The position numbers were made by a program, and so were the translations under genes. Of a DNA stretch of 64,000 nucleotides, positions 12,599-24,426 are shown piece by piece. The notes below the pieces were generated by a model. It was given only the letters and a program-made list of their open reading frames with translations, did no database searches and was not told where the DNA came from. The stretch is from the NCBI GenBank assembly GCA_012932295.1, contig JAAONU010000016.1, positions 46,035,241 to 46,099,240 of the forward strand, written 5' to 3'. Position 1 is the first letter of the stretch. Each line of letters begins with the position of its first letter. Source of the DNA: Cyclina sinensis. Its lineage: Eukaryota > Mollusca > Bivalvia > Venerida > Veneridae.

Positions 12599-15500
12599 AT
12601 GAATCTGAAAATATGCACTTTAAACGTAAAAGGCATTTCATCCATAGAGAAACGAGTCAATGTTTTTGAATATTTGAGAATGAGAAAATATGATATTTGT
12701 CTACTGCAGGAAACACATTGCATACAAGAAAAAGACTTAAATATATGGAAAAAAGACTGGAAAAATGATGTATTTATTAGTGGAGAAAGTAGGAACAGTA
12801 AAGGGATAGGAATATTTTTGAACAACAGCTTTTCATACAGTGTTACTGAGCATAAAGAAATTATAAAAGGTCGTATCCAAATTCTAAAATTAGACATAAA
12901 TGAAGAAAGTTACGCTATAATAAACGTATATGGTCCTAACAAAGATGACACAGAATTTTTTAAAATACTTGAAGAAACAATTATTGACAGCAATAGCGAA
13001 ACAACAATAGTTGCAGGGGATTTTAATGTAGTTTTAAATTCTTCTATAGACAAACTAAACGGACGGTCAGACACAAACAAGCAAATTTCCATAAGACTAA
13101 ACCGTATAATGGATAAAAATGAACTTTATGACATATGGCGAGTAACAAACCCTTCCAAACGAAGCTATACATGGCATTCTAACTCAAACCCTATAGTTTT
13201 TTGTAGACTAGACTACTTTCTAGTATCTCAAAATATAATAAATAAACTGACCGGATGCTCAATTTTACCAAGTTACAGATCGGACCATTCAATTGTTGAG
13301 ATAACAGTTGATATAAATAAGCAAAAGAAGGGACCGGGTTTTTTCAAATTAAATAACAGTATTATCTTGGACGCTGAATATCAAGAAATAATTAAAAAAA
13401 CTATCCACGAAACTGCTGAAATTAACAAAAATGCTAACCCAAACTTTCTTTGGGAAGTTATTAAAGGAAACATTAGAAATGAATCAATTAGATTTTCAGT
13501 AAAAAAGGAAAAGCAAGACCTTCAAAATCAAAAAGTAATTGAAACCGATATCATTAACCTGGAAAATGAAATAAGTCAATCACCTGGAAATCATAATTTA
13601 ATTGAAGAATTACAAAATTTAAAACATAAGTTAAATAAACTATTAGATGAAAAAATTAAAGGTATTTTATTAAGAGCCAAAGCCGACTGGATTGAAAGGG
13701 CAGAACGCAATACCAAATATTTCTCTAACCTTGAGAAAAAACGTGCAAGTGAAAAGGTAATTCATATATTAGAGGAAAATGGTTCCAATATTTCTGATAA
13801 GACAGAAATAATAAACAAAATTCATAATTTCTATCAAAAATTATATACAAAAGAGAATGATTTAGTAGATGATGTTAATTTTTTTCCAGAAGAACATAAA
13901 ACCTTAACAAAAGATGAAAAACAATCTTGCGAAGGTATCTTAACTGAATACGAATGTTCTATAGCTTTAAACGAAATGAAAAACTCCAAAAGTCCGGGTT
14001 CGGATGGGTTGACCGCTGAGTTTTATAAAGTATTCTGGACTGATATTAAATCTTTTCTAATAAAATCACTTAACTACTCGTATAAACTCAAAGAACTAAC
14101 GGAATTACAAAAACAAAGTATAATATCACTATTGCCAAAAAAAGACAAAATTCTATCAAATATCAATAACTGGCGTCTGATATCTCTTTTAAATGTTGAC
14201 TATAAAATAGCGTCGAAAACAATAGCAAACAGAATGAAAAAGGTAATCAACAATATAATAAGTAAAGACCAAACAGGATTTATAAAGGGTCGATATATCG
14301 GGGAAAATGTTAGAATTTTGTATGATGTCATAGAATATATCAATCAACACAACGAACAAGGCTTAATTTTTTTCTCAGATTTTCAAAAAGCCTTTGACAG
14401 CATTGACCATCAATATATTCTTAAATGTTTGAAATACTTCAACTTTGGAGATTCTTTTATACAGTGGATACAACTTTTCTACTCTGACGCAAAAAGCTGT
14501 ATAAATAATAATGGTTATTTTTCAGAATTTTTCAAAATCGAGAAAGGTGTAAGACAAGGCTGCCCACTCTCTCCCTATCTATTCATCATAGGAATTGAAG
14601 TACTTTCCCAATATATTAACAATAATAAAAACATACAAGGTATAAAGATTTTAGATATTGAAGTAAAACAAACACTCTTCGCTGACGACGCGAGTTTCTT
14701 TCTAGATGGAAATGAAAATAGTTTTCAGAATCTTATTTCAACATTAGATAGGTTTAGCAAAATATCAGGTTTAAAATTAAATAACTCTAAATGTTCAGTA
14801 CTACGAATAGGATCTTTACGAAACAGCAATGTCACATATTGTAAAACAAAAACATTTAATTGGTTATCTGATATGGCTACAGCATTAGGAATACACTTTA
14901 CAAACGATCCCGCTAAGATAAACGAACTAAATATTGATCCAAAAATAGATGAATTTCAACATACTCTTTACAAATGGAGAAAATGGAAACTTACTCTTAT
15001 TGGAAAAATAACAGTTCTAATAACATTTGCGTTCCCAAAATTGGTTTACCCATTCACAGTCTTAACAAACCCTACAGCTAATAGGATTAAAAAGATAAGA
15101 GACATTATGTTTAATTTTTTATGGGACTCTAAACCTGACAAAATATCAAGAAATAAAATTATACAGACGTATGAGGAAGGAGGATTGAAAATGATAGATA
15201 TTGATAGTTTCCCAAACGCCGTAAAATCAAGCTGGGTTAAGAGAATGATAAGTGGAAATACCGCCTTGTGGAATAAAATATACAAAACCGAGATAAGTAA
15301 ATATGGTGAATGCAATATATTTAAATATAATACAAATAAAAAAGATGCAACAAAATTAAAATTACAATTCTCTTTCCTCAGAGATATCGTAACATCGTGG
15401 TGTTCAATTAACTTTAATAATAACGTTGTGAACATATCAAAAGAAATATTATGGAACAACTCAAATATAAAAACGAAAAAAAACGAGATGTTTATGTATA

Positions 15501-15790
15501 AACACTGGCTAGATTTAGGCATATTATCCATAGAACATATATTCGACTATAGAACAAAAAACTTTTTAACCTTTGGACAATTTCGAAATATTTACGATGT
15601 TCCGGTTGGAGATTTTCTAAAATATATGTCCCTATTACTATCAATCAGACAGGACTGGATACAAATTATCGCAAACGAAAATATAAATGCATCAACAGAA
15701 AGTCAATTTCTAATTGATAAAGTGAAAACATCTGTCACGGTAAATAAGATGTTATATGAAAAACAGAAAACCTCTACAAATGTAAACTAG
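12599..15790 (+). CDS. LINE ORF2: apurinic endonuclease and reverse transcriptase
   Basis: 1063 codons open without a stop. An AP-endonuclease-like domain fills about 1-240: N9 in TLNVKGIS, E38 in LLQETH, GDFNVVLN (~140), RLDYFLVS and YRSDHSIVEI (~229). The reverse transcriptase spans about 440-760: SPGSDGLTAEFYKVFW, D594 and D600 in FSDFQKAFDS, GVRQGCPLSP from G650, and the catalytic FADD at 694-697. The SPG-DGLTAEFYK form and the endonuclease type point to the L1/Tx1 group. All key residues I checked are present, so the element decayed recently if at all. The ORF stops in TNVN-TAG just before the Cys-His region that follows in another frame. Function: nicks target DNA and primes reverse transcription there. 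Confidence 0.93.
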   Translation: MNLKICTLNVKGISSIEKRVNVFEYLRMRKYDICLLQETHCIQEKDLNIWKKDWKNDVFISGESRNSKGIGIFLNNSFSYSVTEHKEIIKGRIQILKLDINEESYAIINVYGPNKDDTEFFKILEETIIDSNSETTIVAGDFNVVLNSSIDKLNGRSDTNKQISIRLNRIMDKNELYDIWRVTNPSKRSYTWHSNSNPIVFCRLDYFLVSQNIINKLTGCSILPSYRSDHSIVEITVDINKQKKGPGFFKLNNSIILDAEYQEIIKKTIHETAEINKNANPNFLWEVIKGNIRNESIRFSVKKEKQDLQNQKVIETDIINLENEISQSPGNHNLIEELQNLKHKLNKLLDEKIKGILLRAKADWIERAERNTKYFSNLEKKRASEKVIHILEENGSNISDKTEIINKIHNFYQKLYTKENDLVDDVNFFPEEHKTLTKDEKQSCEGILTEYECSIALNEMKNSKSPGSDGLTAEFYKVFWTDIKSFLIKSLNYSYKLKELTELQKQSIISLLPKKDKILSNINNWRLISLLNVDYKIASKTIANRMKKVINNIISKDQTGFIKGRYIGENVRILYDVIEYINQHNEQGLIFFSDFQKAFDSIDHQYILKCLKYFNFGDSFIQWIQLFYSDAKSCINNNGYFSEFFKIEKGVRQGCPLSPYLFIIGIEVLSQYINNNKNIQGIKILDIEVKQTLFADDASFFLDGNENSFQNLISTLDRFSKISGLKLNNSKCSVLRIGSLRNSNVTYCKTKTFNWLSDMATALGIHFTNDPAKINELNIDPKIDEFQHTLYKWRKWKLTLIGKITVLITFAFPKLVYPFTVLTNPTANRIKKIRDIMFNFLWDSKPDKISRNKIIQTYEEGGLKMIDIDSFPNAVKSSWVKRMISGNTALWNKIYKTEISKYGECNIFKYNTNKKDATKLKLQFSFLRDIVTSWCSINFNNNVVNISKEILWNNSNIKTKKNEMFMYKHWLDLGILSIEHIFDYRTKNFLTFGQFRNIYDVPVGDFLKYMSLLLSIRQDWIQIIANENINASTESQFLIDKVKTSVTVNKMLYEKQKTSTNVN

Positions 15791-15801
15791 TAAACTCTAG
15801 G

Positions 15802-16179
15802 TTATGCGATTTCTGTGCAATGGCACCAGAAACTTATAAACATCTTTTTTGGGAATGTTTAATAGTTCAAAAGTTTTGGACTGATTTGAACTTATTTCTT
15901 TCTAATAAAGGAATTAAGATCGACAATTTAAACTACAGAACCATCTCATTAGGGATCGAAACAGAGAAAGATTTTAAGAAAAGAAACATTGCTAATTATA
16001 TAATAATTCTAGGAAAATATTTTATTTCTAAATGTAAATATAGTACAACAAACCCAGATATTAACAACTTCCATAGGGATTTAACACAAAGAATAGAAAT
16101 AGAAAGGATCATAGCCAGCGTAAAAGATAAGATAGAAGTCTTTAACAATAAATGGTCATTTTTTTATAATTCTGCTTAA
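15802..16179 (+). pseudogene. LINE ORF2 C-terminus, out of frame
   Basis: CDFC, then YKHLFWEC, form the C-x2-C...H-x4-C zinc knuckle found at the end of L1/Tx1 ORF2 proteins; a helical tail ends WSFFYNSA. It lies in a different frame from ORF2. Tx1-type proteins usually have several dozen residues between the RT-proximal region and this knuckle, and here they are nearly absent. I infer a small deletion with frameshift near 15780, which removed the linker and knuckle from the main product. Confidence 0.8.
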
Positions 16180-16420
16180 CATATAAGAGCTCACACAACT
16201 CTTTTGCCCTCTTCCCTTCTTTCCTCCTCCCCCTTTCAATCGACAAAAAATATTTAAGTGCAGAAAAAAATTGTTTAAACATTTTTTTGGGAAAAAAGAT
16301 TCTGTTTTTGCTTTGTTACTATTGTACATATTTTTGTATATAGTGGGTTAGACAATAATATCATTTTACATATTATCTTGTATTTGCACTTGGATAAATA
16401 AAAATGGAAAAAAAAAAATA

Positions 16421-18009
16421 ATTGTGACTACCATGGTAATTGACACACGGTTAGAAAACAGTCCTTGCTTGAAGCCAAATAAAAGCGATGTATCTTGAAC
16501 TGCTTGGGGAAATCACGTAGGTTATTTTGACTTCTTGTTTTTTTTTATTCAAGATTTGATTGTTGGATAATCGATACATGTTTGGTTTCCACTTGTTAAT
16601 CGTGCTTTGTTTTTTTTTTCTTGAAAAATAAACGTAGTAAAGTTCAACGTAAATTGAGGAAAAGGAATTACATATTAAGCGTATATCGCAACGTCAAGGA
16701 ATATAATGCAGTAACTTAGTTGAACGTATCATTTGACTAAATTTGATATGATATAGGTGTTGTTAACTCATAAACACAAGTTGTCTGTCACTAAACATTT
16801 TTCTAGATATGTTGTATTTGTAAATGTGCTTTAGATAACCCAGGGACCCTAAAATTTTGCCCGGTACTTATTCCAGATTTATGTGCGCATTTTATCAGTA
16901 TCTTGATTTTATTTGAGATACCTGTAAAATAAGACAGAGAAGTGTTATGTCCCCGCCATGAAACGTCGGCAGAGAATACATGTGTACCCTATGACCGAGT
17001 GCGAGTTTGTTTGTGTGTGTGTGTTTTCATCCACATTGTTCATGTCTGAGCAAATCACTTTGCTACTGATAATCGGATTTCTGAATAATTTGACGGAAAT
17101 GGACAAATATAGACAGATGATATGTGGCGTTTATGAGCAACTTCTCTAGGTCAAAGGTCACTCAGTTCATGATTTTGTGTTCGTCTTGTAATTTTGATCC
17201 TGGTTATTGGTTTGTGAAAATAGTTATAGAAATAATCACAATTTTGTAGAAGAGATATCGTTCATACAGCTACGTTTGTTACATCAAAGGCTAAGGTTAA
17301 GGTGAATCGTTCCTCTAATGCAATGCTCCTGATATATAAACAGTGTTGAGAAGTTGAGAAATGTTTATTACCATTTTATACTTTTGGAAATGATGTTTAG
17401 ATAAAACCTTTTCTAAGGGAACTATTGTCATGGATTTGTTGCGCTTAAGAGTCATTTTTCTAGGCCAAAGGTCAAGATCTGCGTGATGAGATGTATTAAG
17501 GCAAAATGTCATATATTTCAAGAGTAATGAGTTACAACCGTGTCGTATAAATACATTGATACGAACCATCTCATTTTATTATACTTTTAATGTAAGTAAG
17601 ACGACGTGACATGATAACCTAGTTTGCTATATCAAAGTTATGTATGCTGAATATAAGTATCAGTTTTTAGCACTTAACGGGTAACTCATCATTAGTGCGT
17701 TCAAAAAAGAATACTGGAAACTGTATGTAAAGAAAAATAACCTGTTCAAACCAATGTCTTAGTCGTAAACGTAATACAGCGATTTCCAATATCATTTTAT
17801 AATCCAAACTAGGATTTAGTGTAAAGCGTGCTCTTTCTCAGCAATGTTTCTATGCCCTGTCAAAGTATTTCCGGTACACAAAATGGGTTTTCCAATTTTA
17901 TCTTAGGTTACAGTTCCATTTAATAGTATGTGGGCGTGAGAAAACAGTAGGCACGTATAATCTTCGACGAGAAAGCAATGCTTCTGCAGAAACAGCTGTG
18001 TCAATTACT
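16421..18009. other. Intergenic, no gene seen
   Basis: No exon or RNA gene. A fragment at ~16470-16530 (AAGCGATGTATCTTGAACTG) resembles part of the repeat at 18.08 kb. TGTCCCCGCCATGAAACGTC near 16950 looks like a relic of the ATCCCCC-bounded repeat family. Confidence 0.5.
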
Positions 18010-19310
18010 GTCATTACACTGTATATCCCAAGGCTAGGAAATGCTGGAGTTATCATTTCTCTGATTGAAAAACTGAGAAAGAGCGATGTATCTGAAATGT
18101 TAGGGAAAATAATTTAGGTCACATTAAATAATGGTTGAATAGCAGAATGGTTCTTATAAGGCTTAGTTTATGGACCTGTCCCCATAAACAATTTATTTAT
18201 GAATTTAGAAAAACAAACTTTTAAAATGCGGTCGTTTACAGATTATGGAATTCAGAAGTTTCTACTCAGTGTAGCGAAACAACACAGTCGCTTATTCAAG
18301 CACTCGTCCTTCTGTGACACACTCTTTTCATTTGTTTCAGCAACCACAGAGTGAAAATCAACATTTTATAAAATGGCTTAAGTACCAAGAGGACATGCGA
18401 AGTTGACGTGCATTGGTTTTGATAAATTGTTTTTTACAGAGTTATTTGCCCTTGAAATTTGCCAGAACTAGTATTCGGTTGTATTGTTGGTCGTTTATAA
18501 AAAATGATACGAAAATATCAAGTCATTAGTATCATTTATTGCAGACAAATTTAATATAATTTAACAAATAGAATCATGTTTATTATATTTGGATAATTAG
18601 GACTGGCCTAAATTTCCAGTTCTGGGCAAATCAAAAAGGTATGTACTATTAAATCACACGACTGTCAGTAAATCAAATCGCATGCAATGTTTCTAAAAAA
18701 AATGTTGACAATGTGTACACACAAACATCATACTTGACAGAACTATAAGCATTTCTTGGGCGGTAATACTTTCTCACGAGAAAATAAAATCCTGCTACAG
18801 CATTGCGGAGCAAGATAAGAGCTTTCCGTATACAATATTTACCTGACATTAAAATATTTTAAGAATAAAATACATGCTTTAAAGCGTTGATTTAGAGACA
18901 CTGCCACGACCTAATTCCTTTACACATTATTTAGAAAATAAAAACATCACTTGAATGTATAACAACTAATATTTCAATATAAAACAAAAAATAATAACCG
19001 GTGTTGACAAATCATGAAAATGGTAATGACTGATTTCGGCCTATATACATAGTATAAATAATATTATATAGACGACATTAAAAGTAAAAAAACAGATGTC
19101 ATTGGCATAGACAAAAGAATGAAAACATATTTAATTTAAAATCTGATTAACATATGATTTCAGTCTATATACGTAGTATAAATGAAAATATATTGATGAT
19201 ATTAAAAGCAAAAACAGATGTCATGGGCATAGACAAGAAAAAAAGAATGAAAACACATTTAATTTTAAATCTGATTAACATATGGGGTAGTTATTATTAT
19301 TATTATTATT
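18010..19310 (+). repeat. Dispersed ~1.2-kb repeat, copy A
   Basis: Shares a long collinear stretch with 61872-62986: CAAGGCTAGGAAATGCTG, TTTAGGTCACAT...ATGGTTGAATAG, AGTTATTTGCCCTTGAA, TGTTGGTCGTT, and AAACAGATGTCAT. Inside this copy, a ~125-bp segment is duplicated (19020-19140 and 19145-19285), each ending ATCTGATTAACATATG. No coding capacity is evident. Confidence 0.85.
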
Positions 19311-20690
19311 ACTGAAGAAATGAAAATTATTTTACTTCATTGTAGCGTATGCTTATTGTTACCGTCGTCAAAATTGTTTTGTAACCATCTGTTATTTCTC
19401 TAAAATTGTATTCTAATAACTCATTTAACGCGATTACGTTCTAAGTCATAAAGATATTAATTTCAACAGTTTTGCATACTTAAATTAAAACATCGAATTT
19501 AATAACGACAAATCGATTGATAAATAACTGAATGGATGGGTTGATGGATCATTAATTGTTTGATTGATTGACTGATTGATTGATTTTTTTATTTATATCA
19601 CAGATCTTAAAGTCTTGCACTGAATGTGTAATTCGAAGTAATTTTAAGTAGATTTTATGTTGATTATATATTATTATATTCTTAAAAGACGCAATCATGT
19701 CAACAATGATGTGACTAATTAAAAGATAATTAAACAAATGTCGATGCGTCCTGACGGATGCACTGATGTTATAGATAAATATTTATAGACTTTCTCTCAT
19801 TTTGCAAACAGAAACACTCTCTTCATAAAAGTGATTAGTAATTACAATTTCGGATTCACGAGAAAACCGTGATTTTTTAAATCAAACAAAAATGCAAAAT
19901 ATTTTCGGAGGTGCACGGGAAATCACGAACGTGTGCAACTGATAGTAAAATGTGTGTAAATATTTATTTTACATGAGTATTCTGTGCAATCTTAAGACTG
20001 TGACAAATGTCAACAGATTGTGTTGCAAAAAATAGTCAAAGCAAGGTATGGAATTTTTACCACATTCTTGGTAAGTAGTATTTCTTATTCCTATTTTTCA
20101 GGCAGATATTGTTTTAATAAATTCAAATATTATATGTAAAAATCACTGTCGGAAACCCACGTTCGATCCATTCCGTGTCCCTCTATTCGTCGACCGGGGG
20201 ACAATTGGTTGGTAAAATTTCGTACTCGTGAATAATTCATTACCTACTTTCATTTGTTTCCGAAAGATTTCCATTACGCAATCTCAGCAAATGAAATTAC
20301 TCTCTACAATTTGCCTTTCGCGGCTATGTTTAAATCCCGGGAAATACGTCTTTTTAAGTAACATGTCGCTTTGCCTACACTTTGAAGAGTATCTAATTGT
20401 AATGCGGAAGCTCAATGGACGTAGAGTTACTTCCCTTTGCTAATGAATATTAATGAAAACGAATAATCTACTGTCAATTGTCCCACGGTACATAATGTAG
20501 TTGTGCGGAATATGTACCGGGGGTAACCGACGATGGTAAAAAATCCACATTAGTTTCCTTCGTAAAAAGGCAATAATCCTATTTCTACTTAATTACACAT
20601 CATAGCAATAATATAATACTCGGTGGTAAGATCAACAGTGTTACTCGCCCATTTTTATTCCGCTGGAGTCAAAGATGACGAGGAACCCAT
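19311..20690. other. AT-rich intergenic with short simple repeats
   Basis: A TTA run near 19290-19312 and a GATT run near 19556-19586. No gene seen. Confidence 0.5.
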
Positions 20691-20742
20691 GGTATTAGCA
20701 AACAAGTAATGACTTTCTAACACTAAAACTAAACTGTGATTC

Positions 20743-21290
20743 TTAACCGAATCCTGTACCGTCTGTATGCTCCTCTGTTTTGATTTTCAAGCATAGTACC
20801 TCTTTCTCGATTGGTATTACTGCAACAATCTGGGGATCTTTATCCTTGTTTTCCTTAAATGGATTTTGATAACTTTTATCTAGCAAAATTCTCTCTTCTT
20901 CGTTTATGGCCTGAACATCTAATTCTATAGATTTCGCACGCTCAAACACTTCGTTTCCAGCATTTGTACGATCTGAGTCTTCGAGGTCGCCTGATGCTCG
21001 CTATTTTCTATCATTTTCTGCTGTTTCAGAAGATCGTCCCCTTAAAAAATTCTTAGATTTTTCCTGATCCACCAATGGTGTTTCCTTATTGTCATTGCCA
21101 TCATTGTTGTAGTTACGGCTTCTTCTTGCTTTATATCTGATAAAGGTGCATTTCTTTTACCTGAATTACTACGATCTTTTTGCTGCATGTTATCTCTGTC
21201 ATTGCTTACGTCAATTCCGACTTCTCGGTGCATGGTTCCAGTGGACTTGTACTTATGTTGTTTGAAGTGCCAGGGATTACTGGTACCAGT
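20743..21290 (-). pseudogene. Decayed hydrophilic coding block, unknown
   Basis: On the minus strand, three open pieces follow each other in different frames: a Ser/Thr-rich piece around 21290-21200, a Lys/Asp/Gln-rich piece (21233-21042) with SNDRDNMQQKDRSN, and an acidic piece (20949-20743) with AINEEERILLDKSYQNPF. A TAG and at least one frame change interrupt them. Composition is more protein-like than the surrounding AT-rich DNA. I do not recognise a family. It could also be exons of a spliced gene (GAC|GTAAGC at ~21204 resembles a donor) or chance. Confidence 0.35.
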
Positions 21291-22511
21291 AGGGTAGTAT
21301 AACCGTCACTTCCGGAACAAGTAAAAAAAAATAGCATAATACGGGTTAGGTGGCGCTTGTTCGAGATAAGTATGTGTCTCTCCTGTGAATAATGGCGGGG
21401 CAGATGCGATGATACTGAAATGTGGTTTGCTTTATGTGAATAAATTTCTGTTTTAGCGAGTTACCTCTCAAAACTTTTGAAACTTGAAAGTATTGAAATA
21501 CAATCTTTCAACACATGTATTGTCGAAGTAAAACTTGGATAGTTGAAAATTCATCACCGTGAAATATGAAATATATTAATCAATGCTATTAAAGCCGGAT
21601 CTGTTAACAATTATGCTTCTCTGAGTTCATGTTTAAGTTAATAATTTTGAAAAAAAATATTGAATTTTGGTCCATCTTGCGATTCAAGAAATAATATGAA
21701 TATAATGATATATTACTTACTACAAGGAGCCATCTCCAACTAATATAAATATATTATATATTGTGTGAAGCAATAGACAAATAATGCGCTATAAATTGTC
21801 ACAGCCTTTATATGCATTAAGGTGATTTTAATTGAATTTAAATAATTCTTATTTTTCATTAATTTTATCGATTTGTATTGACACTGAAAAAAAAATATCA
21901 GTTTACATATTAAGAATAATTATAACGCATGCCTCTGTACATGTGCAGTATTGAGCTTCATTGTGAAGAAGTATCAAAGTACATACCAGAATTACAGTTT
22001 TCAGTGACTTAGAAACCACTTGAGTCTTAACATAAAAATTGAGAAAACGTGTAATAATAAAAAAAGCAAAATTAAGTAAAAGATTCAACGGTCAAGTAAA
22101 TCAAACATGATGTTTCTAGAAAGCTTAATATACAGACTTTTTAAAGTGGTATAATATTCATGAAATATAATGTCATTTTAAACTTGCATAAAGAAAGCTG
22201 CGTGCTTGCATTACAGCCGATATAAGTTTTAATCATACAGTTAAACTTTAAGAAGTTTTGAAAAATAGCTTGAAAAAAGAAGTTGTTATACATGTTGAAA
22301 GAAGAGTTGAAGAGCAGATATTAAGGAAAATAAAATGTAAATATAAAATGAAAAGAGAAACTGATTGACAGAGAATAAAAATGGGTTCAATTCACACTTA
22401 CTCATGTAAACGATGTCCAAGGAATTCTGAAATGCATTAAACAATTCTAGACAATTTGGCTGGCAATGTCAGTATACATTTTGTCAAGAGATTTGTTTTC
22501 CACATGCTCGT

Positions 22512-22541
22512 TTGTGTGTGTGTATGTGTGTGAGTGTGTGC

Positions 22542-22588
<47 letters not shown>
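22512..22588. repeat. GT microsatellite
   Basis: Imperfect (GT)n run with a few A and C interruptions. Confidence 0.98.
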
Positions 22589-22590
<2 letters not shown>

Positions 22591-22851
22591 TTAGGGTAAA
22601 GACGAAAATAAAAAATATGTTCTTAACGAATTCATGTTAAAAAAGTAACTTACGAGAACATATTCCGTGACTGATGCATATTTCATGTGAGTATTATTAT
22701 TTGCAATTTAAAATTCTAATTCTGTCCCAAAATAAAGAAAATCAATATATTTTTCCTGTCTTTACATAAGATTTGACTGAAAATCAGTCGTTTAAGTAAA
22801 ATATTTAACATAAAAAGAAAATTACATTTAAACATATACGTCATTGAGTTT

Positions 22852-22950
22852 TCTAGTGCAGATACAAAGTGTTTACTCTAGTGCAGATACAAAGTGTTTA
22901 CTCTAGTGCAGATACAAAGTTTTTACTCTAGTGCAGATACAAAGTGTTTA
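22852..22950. repeat. 25-bp tandem repeat, 4 copies
   Basis: Unit CTCTAGTGCAGATACAAAGT followed by GTTTA, four times with one G-to-T change. Confidence 0.95.
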
Positions 22951-23805
22951 TTCATGCAATAATGCTTTTAAGTTAAGTAATAGAAACTATATCATGAGGA
23001 ACATTTACAAATAGTTGCTACCTGCCCTTTCATAAAATGCCCTTTCACAAAATGCCCTTTCCACTGCATACCATTTCGTGTTTATTCAAGTATACAATTC
23101 CAAAGAAAGATATTCTAATGAACACATTCAGTAAGTGATATATATATAAAGCATGATTTTTTCGAGAATATACAATTAATATTTGAAGACAAGGGCCGTA
23201 TCCGCTAGTCTGCAGTACCTCGAATATACAAGAACTTACACCATAGTGAACAGTGAGCAGTAATGACGTCAGTTAACCAGGTTAGAAAGCGCGCGCCGGG
23301 CTATAACTAAAGAATTTAATTAAACGTTACAACACAGCTTGATATACCTATAGTATATCTGAAATATACACAACCGGTGCTGCTAACTATGGTATAAAAA
23401 GCAATCACGTGTAATTGCAATATATCACAGACAATGTAAAAGAAAAAATTGAAACACAGTTTAATAAGGACAGCGTAAATGAATTATTCAGTAAAACAAT
23501 AATATATTGTTAAAAAGTTATAGTATACCCTATCACAAAGTAGAAGAAAAACATTGCATGCAAAATTATATATGTTCCTTCAACACCAATGTGAGTGGAC
23601 GTGTCGACATCACAAGACTAAGTCATCAAAAACTGCAGGAGAAATAAAGCAGAAAAGAAAATACCATGCTTTCTTCTTTTTCCACAATCTGTTTTCGCTT
23701 TTCTCTATCCATAATGAAAGAATACAAAATCCAAATCATTTTAGTTAAAAAAGACACACCCTCGGTAGAAAAATGTGCAAATACAGTTATGGGTAGTTGT
23801 TAAAA

Positions 23806-23811
23806 TTTATT
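23806..23811 (-). promoter_or_regulatory. Candidate polyadenylation signal of the prominin gene
   Basis: TTTATT on the plus strand, AATAAA on the minus strand, ~573 nt past the stop codon. It is a canonical AATAAA I noticed downstream; such hexamers are frequent in AT-rich DNA, so this is only a candidate. Confidence 0.3.
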
Positions 23812-24383
23812 TGACTTCAATGAAACTATATACTTTAATGTAAGATTTTAAGTTGTTTTTATATTCCAGGGGTCATATAATTCATAACTTAAACATTTCT
23901 TTTTGTTTCTTATTCTACACCTTAAAATAAACATTGTTTGAAAGAATTCTTATTTCTGCCAAAACCAATAACGCTGCTATCTGACAAATTTCGACTTAAG
24001 TCACTTTACTTTTGTAAACTTAAGATGTTTTTTAGAAGAAGACTCTTGTTACAGAAAATAAAAGAGATATACGCAGTAGTGAATGCAAAAAAAGACCAAA
24101 AACTGACGTAAACTACTGAAAACGAAAGCCTACTTTGAAGCAAAAAATCCGAATATTTGAAGTACTAATAATCAAATTGTTGTCTGGTACACAGTAACAA
24201 ATGCTTAAGGAAATAAAATGCACAATATACATATCTCAATACTAAAAAGAAAACAAGCCAAAGTGTTTTGAACGTATTGTAAATGTACAGAGCGGGGTGA
24301 GAAAAATGCGTGCCATCAGGGGTTGCATGCTTGAGAACATGAAGTTCGGCAAGATAAAAGTGGGCATTCTGGAACGTGAGTCC

Positions 24384-24426
24384 CTACCAGGAATCAATAG
24401 TGTCACGATGAGTAACTTTGTTTTTC
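24384..24426 (-). CDS. PROM1-like: Prominin exon 24 (residues 862-875 and stop)
   Basis: Acceptor CTTTTTTTTCAG. The phase-2 join gives Glu862 and then [13 protein letters not shown] and TAG. The acceptor tract is strong and the phase fits, but the short tail has no family match that I can check, so this last exon is less certain than the others. A TTTATT at 23806-23811 (AATAAA on the minus strand) could be the polyadenylation signal, giving a 3' UTR of about 570 nt. Confidence 0.75.

Larger units (their letters stand above)
12599..16420 (+). mobile_element. L1/Tx1-type non-LTR retrotransposon (LINE)
   Basis: A long ORF2 (12599-15790), a second-frame C-terminal part (to 16179), a ~240-bp 3' UTR, an AATAAA at 16397-16402, and an A-rich tail at 16408-16418. 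ORF1 is not seen, so the copy is probably 5'-truncated. I looked for a target-site duplication after the tail and did not find one. Confidence 0.92.
21300..24380. other. AT-rich DNA downstream of the prominin gene
   Basis: Contains the GT microsatellite and 25-bp tandem repeat listed separately, three copies of ATGCCCTTTC near 23023-23058, and a CRE-like TGACGTCA near 23264. Part of 23806-24383 is probably the prominin 3' UTR. No other gene seen. Confidence 0.5.

Noticed and set aside
12342..12602. 86-codon ORF as the LINE ORF1
   Set aside because: Hydrophobic, short, with no coiled coil, RRM or zinc knuckle, so it does not look like an L1/Tx1 ORF1.
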